This document shows positions 1 to 10,900 of a stretch of DNA of 64,000 bases, in pieces. The translations under genes were made by a program, and so were the position numbers. The stretch comes from Paracentrotus lividus (Eukaryota; Echinodermata; Echinoidea; Camarodonta; Echinidae). Location of the stretch: NCBI GenBank assembly GCA_940671915.1, contig CALNVZ010000174.1, forward strand, positions 3,713,883 through 3,777,882, given 5' to 3'. Under the pieces are notes generated by a model. It was given only the letters and a program-made list of their open reading frames with translations, was not told where the DNA came from and searched no databases. Every line of letters begins with the position of its first letter. The stretch's first letter is position 1.

Positions 1-3000
1 TGATTAAAGCAGTTGTGAAACCTACCCTCTTCTGTATTTGTTTTGTAACTCTTTTCCTTTACTTCTCTCACTTCTTCTTTGGTTAATGTCTGCCCCTGTC
101 CTTTCATGTTTACTGCCTTCTCTTTGGATGAGAGCAAGAAAGACTGATATAAAAGAATATGACTTAATGTCCTTTTGGCTTTTAACACTTGTTATAAAGC
201 AGCAATGCAGCACCATGTTTCTGCAACTCTTGAAATCCCTTATCTTGAGATTCTTCATTTAATTTTCTTTCCCTGTTCATCCCATTAAGGCAATGTTTCC
301 ATGAAGACAACCTAATTCTGTAACTTTCTCAAAGGTTAAGCACCTTTTCTTAACATGGGAGTATAAAATATGACATCCAGCTCAGTTGAAATGCATTATG
401 TGTAAAATAACTAATAATATGACATTATGATCAACAAATATAACTCACAGCTTTTAACAGTCATCTGTATGTTTCCTTGCTGGCCATATTCAGAAAACAT
501 AGAAAACTGAAACAACAGTATTAATTGTCTGTCTTTATTTATAACATCTTGATATATTTACATGCATTTTATGGTTGATACTATACATGCACTATTTTCT
601 GTCTTTTGTGTGTTAAAATTCTCTGAGACTTATATTTTTCTAAGAACTCAAGGCAAGAGTGAGACTGTGCCATATCTTAAGTAGTCTGCTGGGTAATCGG
701 AAATTCCATTATTAGTTCTGTTGAATTACATCTACAAATGAAATAAGAATCGGATAGACTGTATTGCCAGAGAGAGATTGAATATGATATCATCCTATAC
801 CTGAAGGAGATCAAATAAATCTTGGGGATATAAACTAAGACCTTGAAAGCTAAAAGAACTTGTATACTTAATAAAACTAAAGCTGGGTTATCCAGATATT
901 TAGGATTATATTGTCTTTGGAAAAAATTAGGCCTACCTTTTAAGTCTAATGTAGTGTATATATCGTCTGCTGAGGAGTTGTATACTTTGATCATTGATTT
1001 ACAAATCCATGCAAGCTTTGACTTATACATGGTCACAACTGGGTGGGCCAGTCATGCATCCCTCTATGTTTGATTTTTCAGAAAATCTTTGCGGATGCAG
1101 TTGAACGTTTGTGACCATACAATGAATGTATCAGTATGTATTGTTCTTTATAACTTTCTTTGCCAAATACATAATAATTATAATAATAAATGATAATCCT
1201 TCTGATGCTCAACAAAGAATATAACGCTCTCCTCCGCATATTCATGTTCTGTTTATTATAGCACTCACCACTTACCAAAATGTAAACTTTAGTGAGTTTC
1301 TTATATAATAGGTTATTTTGTTGTTTTTTGCTGAAGAGCTCACCCAATATATTCGAGATAAAATTCCTTTTGCTTTAACTTTGTTATGAATGTCAATTTT
1401 CTCTAAAGCATGACATTTAACAACTTTCTGGCTCTTTCATTTTATTATTTTTTAAAATTGTATCATTTTGTATTATAATTTCAGCAAGGCCAAAATTCTT
1501 GTTACAAAACTTTTTTTAGGGGTGGATAGTTGATGCCCTATAAAAAATAAATGTAATTTCTGGTGCAAGGAGCTCCTTGAAAAGTTTTGTGAATTTTTTT
1601 GGAAGCATTTCAAACTTTTAAGTACTTTACTTTTTTTGACATTTTAATGACACAAATTGTAGTTGAACGAGCCAGGCGCGTGGGCAGAGGTCATGTTGAC
1701 ATGAAGTGACCCATGTGTTTTTCATTGCATCAATCATTGTTTGTTCAGGTCTTCTGCCTTTATAAAGTTCATAGAAGAAATGGATTTCATAATGGATTTC
1801 ATTAAGTTCACAAAGAAAATAAGGTATGTAGATCTACACACTTATTGGTCTTATTGATATTATTGTAGAAATTAAACAGAATTTTGAGTGTATGAAATTA
1901 TAATGTTATGTCAAGGACCATCGGCAAGTCTGCCATTAAAGACAAGTCCGACATTTGCGTACTGCTGAGCGCTGGGCTAAGGCAGTGGGTCAGCCAGGAG
2001 AAGTCATTAATATCTACAGTAGATGTACATAGCAGTAGCAGTGTTCTTATAGGCCTTCAAGAGGAGATCTTAGTCGTGTAAGTTGCACCCCCTCTATAAT
2101 TTGAAAACCACTCATTGACTGTACATGTTAAAATCAGAAAATTTTGCCTGCTCACCCCCTTATTGGGCTTGATGCTCACTCTATTAAAAAAATAAAATAA
2201 AAAACAATATTGAAATCCTAGATTCTCCACTGATGGACATTTAGCTGGGTTTTTATATTTAGGTTCAATCATTTTTAATGGCATGGCAAAAAGAAGATAT
2301 AAATTAATATTCTCAGATTTATTTCAGCAAACCCGAAGTTGCAATTTAACCTAAGTAAAGTTCTCTTGATATGAATACAGTACTCAGTTATGCATATTAT
2401 ATGCTATAAATTTGAGAGATAAATAACAATTTGAAGTCAAACTTGCTGCAATAAAGGAGTTCAGAGTTATTGCCTGAGGTCTGTATAACCTCCAGATGTA
2501 CCTCACCATTAATTATCCAACTATCAAGACCATTTATTAGATTAGTTAGGTCGTCTCTATGCTTTTTATTACATATTGATTTCCACATTACCCCACTACT
2601 CCATGCCTAGTCTTCCATTCAGGCACCACTGATTTGAAGCTTGCCTGTCTTCAAATTATAAGTTAATGGTCATAATATATATATTCAAGTTTTTAAGAAG
2701 AAAAAAAGGCATCCTTAAGTTTTTCGAGTAATATAAAAAACTTACTGGTCATTTGTTCTTGCATATTACTGCGACTAGGGTAGGACGAGCCTTACTACAT
2801 GTCTTTGTTCAAATCTTTACAAAAAAAAAAATCTTGATCTACTCATCCCTTTGATTGCATTTTCTCTTTGGTGATTGGTTTAAGTCTTTGTAGTGTCTAA
2901 AGCTGGTACTTTTAAGTGTATGTAGAAATACAAACTGTCAAAGTTTGAATTTGCTGTCAGATTGAGCGAAATGTTATTTGATAAAACACATATCGCATTA

Positions 3001-4490
3001 AAAATTTGATCTAAAAATCATTACAGATGTGTTTAATGTTACGAATATAAAATATCACTATATTATGTACTTTTGATGTAAAACAACTACAAAGGTTAGG
3101 AAGGGTAGAAAAATTTAGTGGTTAAGTTCAAATTTTCACATAGATCCAACTCATAAAAGCTTGGGTAAACACTTACAATGCTTTTGTAGGGTTGGTGTGT
3201 TTGATAAGAAACCAAGATGATTGATATAACTACATATACCATCAAATATAACCAAGCTTTAATATTGACCCTTTGCTCTATGGACAGTATACTTCATATG
3301 GTTGAAGACCTCAATCAAGATTATTTAAAATTTGCAGTGTCTATCTATGAAAACAGGGTAGATAGAGCTGGAAACAACATATGCATTTAAAATACTTAAA
3401 GAGTCACAGCACTTTGCTTGTCCGGCTAACTTTTATCTCAACCCCATCCTATAGACAAGCATAGTAGCACCGCCACTCAATGAATCAATTAAACCTTGCT
3501 CAAATCTACTATGACGTTAATTGAGTGCATCACCTCTGTTTATGAAAGCTGTCTTTCTTTCATGGAAGAGACGTTAGGGGATTATGTAACTACCATTATA
3601 CATTTGAGTCTGTTAATCCTGTTAAAAATATAATGTACATTTAGTATTGATGACTGCTGCTAGTTTTTGTGTGTTCTGATGATATGAGGTAAACTGTTGG
3701 CGAGTATGTACTGAATATGTACTAGTTGGTGAAATTTTCATAGCAACATTTAATTTTTGTTTCATCACAAAAAGGGTTTTAGTTTGGATGGACTAAATAG
3801 AAATTGTAATTGTACAATTATATCTGTGAAAAAGAATCCCTTGTATTTACACCAAATCTATTTCCAACATTCTAATCGCTAACAAAACTTGGAGATGACT
3901 GCTTATTAAGTGCATAACTCTTTCATGTGATTCCTGCATCTCACAGGGTCACTGTATATTTCAATATGATATTCTTATATAGTGTTTTTATTTAGCTCTC
4001 AGCTCTTCAGCTACATGTTTTTCTTTCCTTTCCAATCAATCAATCAATCATGAAGACAAGAAATCAACACTCTTTATATCTCCTAATAATCCACTTATCA
4101 CAGAATAGAGCTTTGTGTTTGAGAAGAGTGCAGAAGGGGTGACACAATGGAGTGTTTAAGAGCACATAAGGGGACATCAAAGAGTGTTAAGTGCATTGGT
4201 GTAAATGGCTTGGAAGGGTGTTAAGATCATTTCAAGTGGATTCTTACAAGCACAGGACAATAGATAATCTGCTTTAAGGAGTGACAATGGAATAGTGGTG
4301 TCCATTAATGACATATATCATCAACATCGTAGATTATTTGTTGAATTCTGGTGTCGGGGAGGGGGAATCTTACTTCAAAATGCACCTCGGCACGACGGAC
4401 TTGAGTTTGAAAGAATGACAGGTACATGTTTTGGGGTAATATGCAACGCAGAGAGAGGTATAGAGAGTTATAGAGAGCCAAATAAAGATG
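1..4490. other. Gene-free AT-rich stretch
   Basis: No open frame here has recognisable domains, repeats of coding type or convincing splice sites. The sequence is AT-rich with short homopolymers. A weak short inverted repeat (CACTCAATGAATCAATTAA against TTAATTGAGTG) lies near 3474-3525. I see nothing else to annotate; it could be intron or intergenic DNA of a gene outside the window. Confidence 0.5.
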
Positions 4491-4499
4491 TAAATGCGA

Positions 4500-4680
4500 A
4501 AGACCGAAAGAGAGAGAGAGAGATCTGTGACGATGAGAGACAGGAAGATAGGGAGAGAAAGAGAGAGAGAGTGGAAGACATGGATAGGCATAAAAAGAGA
4601 GTAAAATAAAAGAAAGAGAGAAAGAGACATAAAGACAGAGAGAGAGAAATGGAGAGAAAGAGAAAAGAAGGCCAGTGAAG
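4500..4680. repeat. GA-rich low-complexity tract
   Basis: The plus strand is an imperfect purine-rich run built on GAGA and AAAGAGAG. It keeps apparent reading frames open on both strands (Arg/Glu/Lys-rich one way, Ser/Leu-rich the other), so those frames are composition artefacts rather than genes. Confidence 0.8.
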
Positions 4681-4699
4681 AAACAAAAAAATTATTTCC

Positions 4700-5440
4700 A
4701 TTGATTGTAACCTGCCTTCCAATGCAGAAATAACGGTATAAATTATTGTCTTCTAACAGAGTCCACTTGCTCTTTTATTCTCCACAAATTAAGCGACAAA
4801 TTAAATGCTGTCAAATATTAAAATTGGATTAAGCCTGAAGGTCCCTTAAAGTGTGGCATACAGTGTCATCTTGGCCATTGTGTGGTTATTGTGTGTGTGT
4901 GTCCGCATCATTTGCTGACACAACAGAACAATACTGGCCACCTACTTTCAGAAGTGTTTAGTAGTCTTTGCTGTTCAGCCTGTGATGCTGTGTATACATG
5001 AGATTAGTCTGCGACGAGTTCACATTGCGAGGCTCTGGAGTTGTGTAGTCGTTGCCGTAACGACTTCTCATCGATTCTTGGGAGTTGCAGAAAATGCAAA
5101 CATAAAAAAATGTTTCAATTGTGGAGACATTCCGCAACGGTGTCACCCCTTGTTTGCGATTTGAAAAAAAATCTCCACAAAAATTGAACATGTTTGGGGT
5201 GACAAAACATGTTTGAAATTTCAGATTTAAGTTTAATTTTCCTGCTACTCCCGGAGGAGATATCGCAGGGATTTCTCCGCAACTCCAGAGACTCAGGTCA
5301 TAACTAGTCTCATGGACTGTTTTTATTGATTCTGTTATGTAGCCCTTTCATACTTGTTTCCCTGCTTCATACCCCCTCCTCTCCTTGGAAAAGTCTGATT
5401 TTAATGTTAAACCCCACATCTCAATAGGACTTACGAACGA
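4700..5440. other. Gene-free stretch with a weak inverted repeat
   Basis: A motif CTCTGGAGTTG near 5033 returns inverted as CAACTCCAGAG near 5281. Inside it GGTGTCACCCC near 5140 is mirrored by GGGGTGACA near 5197. This looks like an eroded miniature inverted-repeat element of about 270 bp, but the arms are short and I did not find clear target-site duplications. Confidence 0.3.
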
Positions 5441-5449
5441 TCAAGGAAG

Positions 5450-6070
5450 TAGTCGTAAATGATATTGATATTTATTTGTCTTTCTTCAAAAAAAATCACA
5501 TGTACATTTTACAAGTCAATGATAATAATAAAATAATCCATACAGTAGATCATTTCACATTTCATAACATATCATGGAGAAGAAAGACGAGGTGACCAAG
5601 AGAAGCAACGCTTGTAAATTTGGTCCCTCAAACAACAACTAAAAATAATAAGCTAATACTAATGGCAAGAGAGAGAGAGAGAGAGAGGGAATACATATAT
5701 ACATGAAAAAACTAACTTACATGGGACAGAAAGAGAAAAATGAATATATATACATGCAGAGGGCAGTAATAAAAAAATGGGGGAAAAAAATCCAGGCAAG
5801 GTGAGTCGACTGAGGGCAGAGACGTATTTTATAGACATATTAAAGAGAGAGAGAGAGAGAGAGAGAGAGAGCAGAGGTTAGGGACAGAACAGAGAGTCAG
5901 GAGAAAAAAGAGGAGTGAAAGGAGGTTTTAAAAAAAAAAAAAAAATGAAAGAAAATGGACTAACAAGTGGACACAAAAATGTTAAAAATGCACTGGATAA
6001 ATGGGAGAGATTCAGAGACGTTGAATGAACAGCAGCAGTACATTAATAAAATAATAGAAATTAGAACTGA
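5450..6070 (-). repeat. Possible retroelement 3' tail with embedded (GA)n tracts
   Basis: Read on the minus strand, this stretch ends with AATAAATATC-type sequence near 5467-5475 after a segment beginning GGACCAAATTTACAAGC near 5626. That resembles a non-LTR element 3' UTR lying downstream of the LINE relic at 6740-7800. Clean (GA)n runs at about 5669-5690 and 5842-5872 interrupt it. The link to the LINE is inferred from orientation and distance only. Confidence 0.3.
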
Positions 6071-6739
6071 TAAGTGCGGTGTGCATTAGACATTTTTATG
6101 TTCATGTTGGTAAACAGTGAACCGCGACATTCACAACACTGACTTAAATACAAATGATATATCTGAAATGATTAATGAGGCAAAACTTGAGTTACTTATA
6201 AGAAAGGAAATGATGAAACAATAAATTTTTTTCGCAAACGCAACATTGTGTTGTGATAATGTGAAATTTAAAGAGATTGTGTCTCTGGACACAGAAATTA
6301 AGAATCCTGTCACATAAGACAAGGTTGTGGACACATGGAAAAAAGATCATTCAAGAGACACATTGATATATGCATGGAAAGAATTCTTAAAGAAACAAAG
6401 TTGATTCACGAAGGTAAGATCTGCAGCTGTAAAAAATAGAGGTTTACCTCTGGACTGTCTGTAGGTGAGAATGTTGGTAGATTCACTCGCGAACTCGCTT
6501 TCATCGCAGAACTTGTAAGTTTTGAAATGTGAGTTTTCACAAAATTGTGGCCTCAAGCAAGCATTACAATATAAATAAATGAGGTAAGATCGATACTATT
6601 ATACCACAGGTCATTAAACTCTTTTGGGTGAGTACATAATCTTAATTTTGAAAGAACATATACGCAACACTTCGAGAAATTTTTTAACACATACAATTTT
6701 TCAAATGACACCCGTATGCATCGTCCCCATGGTCATTAA

Positions 6740-7800
6740 TATTCATCGATTACAACACCAAGGAATAAGACATTTTCACTGTGGCATAATAACTTGAACC
6801 ATTTATTAAGATAAGGGAATTAATATTTAATGGCACCTCTTTAACCCTTTGATCTAAATAAAACAACTTTTTTTGACTTTTTGGCATCTCAATAAAAAAG
6901 TTTGTTACAGCCGCAACACATTCATAAACGCTTTCTTGATTTCTTCCTTTGCTATGCATACAAACAAGTGAGGGTCTTTATGTGAGAGCATTAAACTGGT
7001 GTCTATCAGCAAACAGAGAATATGAAAATAATTTTGAATCGAATTTACCAAATATCAATTGATATAATACACTATAAAAACAATGACAAGGAACCCCAAA
7101 ACGGAGCCCTGGGGCACACCGTAATTGTAATCTTAGTGGTCCTGAGATGTATACAGCCTCTAACAATTACAAATTGTCTTCTATCACTTCAAGTAATTAC
7201 GCGAAACCCTCAATATTAAACGCGACCACGCCTTCTGATCCATAGTTTTCAAAAGCTTTTTCACAAGTATACTCATGGGTCAAATCGTATGCAAAAGCTT
7301 TTGATATTAATTCAGAGAAAGATACCAAGCAGTACTTGCCTTTGTCCAATCTGCATACTACATATAACAGCTTAAGAAATTTAAAAACACCCAATGAAGT
7401 AGAGAAATTCTTTCTGATCCAAACTGTTTGGAGTACAAGATAGTCCTCTGTTAGTTAAGTACTCATATAGGCCTACACGCACCCAAGTTTCTCATAGAAT
7501 CCTTTGAAAAAATCAAAGGCAATAGTGCAATTGGTCTATAATTTTCAACGTCTTGTTCATCTCTTTGAAAAAGGAACCTATTTTGCTATTTTTTAAATAA
7601 TAGCCAGGAACTATGCTTGTGAAAGAGATTTATTAAATATGTCGCATAGGGGCTACCGCAAATTAAAATGTATGCAGATCCTTCACAATTCCTTGGTGAA
7701 AATATCATCCGGCCCACATGATTTAGTGGGCTTAAATGTCGAGACAATTCTGATAATTTTCTAACGTAGACGTTGGATTAAAAAATAAAGAAGAACTTTC
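6740..7800 (-). pseudogene. Decayed LINE (non-LTR) reverse transcriptase fragment
   Basis: The minus strand carries reverse-transcriptase blocks in the right order, split by frameshifts and stops. Around 7700 there is a GPDDIFTKEL-like block, then a PFFKE..KTL..I..P stretch near 7540. Around 7300 there is a SKAF(D)-type block followed by an ENYG.EGV segment. At 7120-7100 the codons read GVPQGSV, the hallmark RT motif. Near 7010 a degraded FAD(D) active site is followed by DTSLMLSHK-like sequence, and a final KEVPLNI..L..NG block sits near 6830. This motif order fits jockey/CR1/L2-like LINE elements; I cannot place the clade. No intact frame remains, so it is dead. Flanking 5' sequence with an endonuclease was not found, consistent with 5' truncation. 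Confidence 0.8.
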
Positions 7801-7949
7801 TTTACAAGGTTGCAAGTATTCATTATAAGATTTCGGAACTACGAAAAGAGGTCTACGAAAAGAGGTCTGCATCTCCAGACTACCCCGTTCCCTTAGTCCC
7901 ATCAGTAAGTCATTGAATTAGTGGGACTTAACACCTACTAATGGCCTCC

Positions 7950-8230
7950 AACAGTGCCTGTGAATAGGCACAGGCTCATCAACTCGCTTCACCCAACCAT
8001 CGTCCACGGCAACAGTTTGGCGCCACCACCTCCGCCATCTCCCCCGACGATCGGCCGTCGACCGACTGACCGACCGTTGTTGTCTTATTCGCTGGCGGAC
8101 AGACGCCTCAGCGTTGGTAGACCATTATTGAATTTTGCCGTGCATCCAGCTGGCTGGGGAGCATCTTGGCACACACTTTCTCTTTCCTCCTCCTAGCTGT
8201 TGCAATCTAATTGAAGGGAGACGGGTGAGA
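7950..8230 (+). promoter_or_regulatory. CpG-rich patch, possible promoter or first exon
   Basis: This short interval is much richer in C, G and CpG than its surroundings. It contains TTTGGCGCC near 8016, which fits the E2F site consensus, and a GACGG/GTGAGA junction near 8226 that fits a splice donor on the plus strand. An 80-codon open frame spans it but is proline- and arginine-rich without a domain. A 5' exon is possible; an eroded GC-rich repeat is the alternative. Confidence 0.25.
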
Positions 8231-9900
8231 ACGTTTGATTTTACGTTTGGTTTGCGTTCACACTTTCTGGAAGTTTAGTGATTGAAGTTAGGATGAACGG
8301 ATGAAGTGTGTATCTTTGGTTACAGCATAGTGAATTTTTACTGATTTCAGACCAAGGAGTTTTCATCTCATTTACATGAAAAACAATTCAACGATCATTC
8401 GAATTCTGATGTTTGATTCTAATGAAGGAGCAAGACTGTTTTGCTGGTTCTATCGAACAAATGACTTTCATGTGAACATGGACTGTAGGATCTATGCTTA
8501 AGTGTATGGCATTCTGGACTTTGTTCACATTGAAAAGTGGTAATCCGACATCTCATATTAACACTCACACAAGAAAGACAGCTTTCAGCTCTTACCCTGT
8601 CTTATCGAGAATGGGTTTACATCGAAGTCACGTTTTGTTTTCTCAAAGCCAACCTGTGGGACCATTTTTCAATGAAACCTAAAAAGTATTGGAAATAAAA
8701 ATATCTTCACTTGGTATATTCAGTGTAAGTATGTCTTGTTTGTAACGTTTATACATTATTTTTAATCTTATGAATGTTAACTCATTGACTATGGGAACCA
8801 GGTGCTTCATGTATTAAATCTAGAGGAACAAGATTATGCAGTAGTCAACAGATTAAGTCATATAGAGTTGGTGATATACATGTAGAGAAAGAGAAAAAGA
8901 AGCTTGTGAATGATCATTTTCAACATTCTTTGAAGTTTCTCATTTCCCACCTCTCTTCAAGCTCTACCTACAATGCTTATAACTGTATCGTAGATATTAC
9001 CTAGGTGTCAATGTAATCTGCACTTTTTATTCCCAATGTACATGTGATGTCCCATTCTTAACTTTCCGAAAATAAACATGTGAACCGCATTCATTATTAA
9101 TCAAGATTTGGATTTGGATCGAGAGATGGATACCCTCCACCCAGGTGTAGATACATGTAGCTACCTGATATTGTGTCTCTGCAGTCCTGAATATGAAAAG
9201 TCAATATTCTTGATATCTATTGATATAATCCTTTTTGTCATTGTTTCATAAAAAAATTCTTGTATCATATGATGTCTGGTGTACACAACTTTTAGGCCTA
9301 CAGAGTCACATTGGACTTAGATATAGGTATACTGAGATGGTTTAATAGGCACCCTGCTTTCTTGCTCTAAAAGAACTATATATTCCTGTGTGGATTGAGG
9401 TATGACATCTTTCATGCGATTATTCAATCATTGAATTTCTATATTCCAGTTATTATGTCCCCAGAGGAAAAAAGGACCTATTGGCACAGTGTCATGAATA
9501 GGCATAAGGTCCTTCCTCCATGAAAATAAGCATTATGTGATGGTGTGAAGAACTGCAGTGGCCAGTCTATAAATTATCCATTCCTTCAAGAGTTTTGATA
9601 TTTCAATCCGACGTTGTGTGTATTTATTGAATTGCTAATTTCTGAACTGTGGTTGACTGCCAGAGTTGTTAAGTTGATGTTGGGTTGAGGGGGAAAGGGA
9701 GAGAGGGGTGGGGAAGTATAAAGGAAATGGGAAAGGGTGATCAAACCAATCACCTTTTTTTTTATAGCAAGCTTGACTGGGAATTGTCTTTCTAACAGTG
9801 TGTAATCATAATAGAGACTGGGATATATGCCTTAGAAATGTCATAATCTATTGGTTGTCTAGTGGTAGTAACACATGACTTGGGATGCATTTTTTCTAAA
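8231..9900. other. Gene-free stretch
   Basis: No supported gene or RNA. The sequence is AT-rich and unrepetitive as far as I can see, apart from a TTAACTCATTGACTATGGGAA fragment near 8778 that resembles an arm of the small hairpin family seen at 9905, 10245 and 47714. Confidence 0.4.
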
Positions 9901-9904
9901 TCTT

Positions 9905-10012
9905 CTCATTAACAAGTTAAAGATGAACCAATTTTGATAGAACACACATTTCCCATAGACCCCAGCTAGAGTATAGGCTACTGAGGACTATAGATACCAA
10001 CAGGTTAGAATT
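9905..10012. repeat. Small hairpin element, copy 1
   Basis: The left end reads TTAACAAGTT and the interior holds ACACACATTTCCCATAGACC. The right part carries CAACAGGTTAG, a diverged inverse of the left end. The same interior phrase recurs in the hairpin at 47714-47808, and a shortened form (CATTTCCCATAGG) in the one at 10245-10322. This indicates a dispersed family of roughly 80-110 bp inverted-repeat elements. Confidence 0.5.
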
Positions 10013-10244
10013 GGGTACCTGGTAGGATTCTTTCTTTGGGGGGGGGGCCTTAAAATAGTTGCCTGGGATTTGCATCCGATGATCGGGTCTACATTTGTAC
10101 ATATGTGAAGCATTTAAAAAAATACTATGAAGATGTTATTATTTGTGACATGTCTCTGTAATGGCTCACCTGTGAATTATCCATTATATTTGAAGAGTAG
10201 TTATCATGTGGTTGCTAAATAATGAAGAGTTTTATTGCTTGTTT

Positions 10245-10322
10245 TAACCCATTGACAACTGAACTTTGCATTTCCCATAGGTTTAACACAGGAGCAGCTG
10301 GTTCTTGTAGTCAATGGTTAAA
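10245..10322. repeat. Small hairpin element, copy 2
   Basis: The ends TTAACCCATTGACAAC and GTAGTCAATGGTTAA are inverted copies of each other. The loop contains GCATTTCCCATAGG, matching the other members of the family. It abuts the larger palindromic element that begins at 10318, so the two TTAA ends overlap. Confidence 0.5.
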
Positions 10323-10900
10323 GGGAAGGAAACCCTAGGAATTCATTAAATTGTACAAAAACAGGGGGAAAAAAGCTGATCGATGAAAATTTGAGAAAAA
10401 ATGATTGAATAATAAGAAAGTTATGAGCATTTGAATGTTGTGATCACTACTGCTATGGGGATCCTCACATTGGCAACGGGCCCAAGATGTGTGATGTCAT
10501 ACATGAACAACTTCCCCGTTACTTTTGTACATATTTCACTCAAATTGTCTTTTTTTATAAATTCCATTAAAAGATCTGAGATTCTTTTTATTGTAGGACA
10601 TGTAATACAAGTTCACAAAATATAATCGTGTGTGAAGAGTCTGTACTACCATTAGAATGAGGAAAAGAAGAATTTTTGGATTTTTTGTATGTCATATGGA
10701 GAGTTGTTCATGTGTGACATCACACATCTTGGGCCTGTTGCCAGTGTGAGGATCTCCATAGCGTTAGTGATCCTAACATTCAAATACACATAATTTTCTT
10801 ATTATTTATTCAATTGTTCTCAAAACTTTCTTTAATCTGCTTCTTTGATTTTTTTGTTTCATACAATTCAACTGAACCCTAGGGTTTCATCTCCTTTAAA
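10318..10900. mobile_element. Palindromic TTAA-type non-autonomous DNA transposon
   Basis: The two halves (about 10318-10560 and 10650-10900) are diverged inverted copies. The left end is TTAAAGGGAAGGAAACCC and the inverse of the right end is TTAAAGGAGATGAAACCC. Interior landmarks repeat in mirror order: CTATGGGGATCCTCAC near 10453, and GTGAGGATCTCCATAG near 10746. TTAA target sites with AGG termini are known for the Kolobok/T2 group, so I infer that superfamily. No transposase is encoded. The element at 48836 is a larger, related member with the same CTATGGGGATCCTCA landmark. Confidence 0.75.

Noticed and set aside
4295-4722. Open frames on both strands rich in Arg/Glu/Lys or Ser/Leu/Phe
   Set aside because: Arise from the GA-rich tract; no domain, and both strands look equally open.
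7954-8196. 80-codon proline-rich frame in the CpG patch
   Set aside because: Openness follows from high GC; no homology recognised, so only a possible non-coding exon or promoter is reported.
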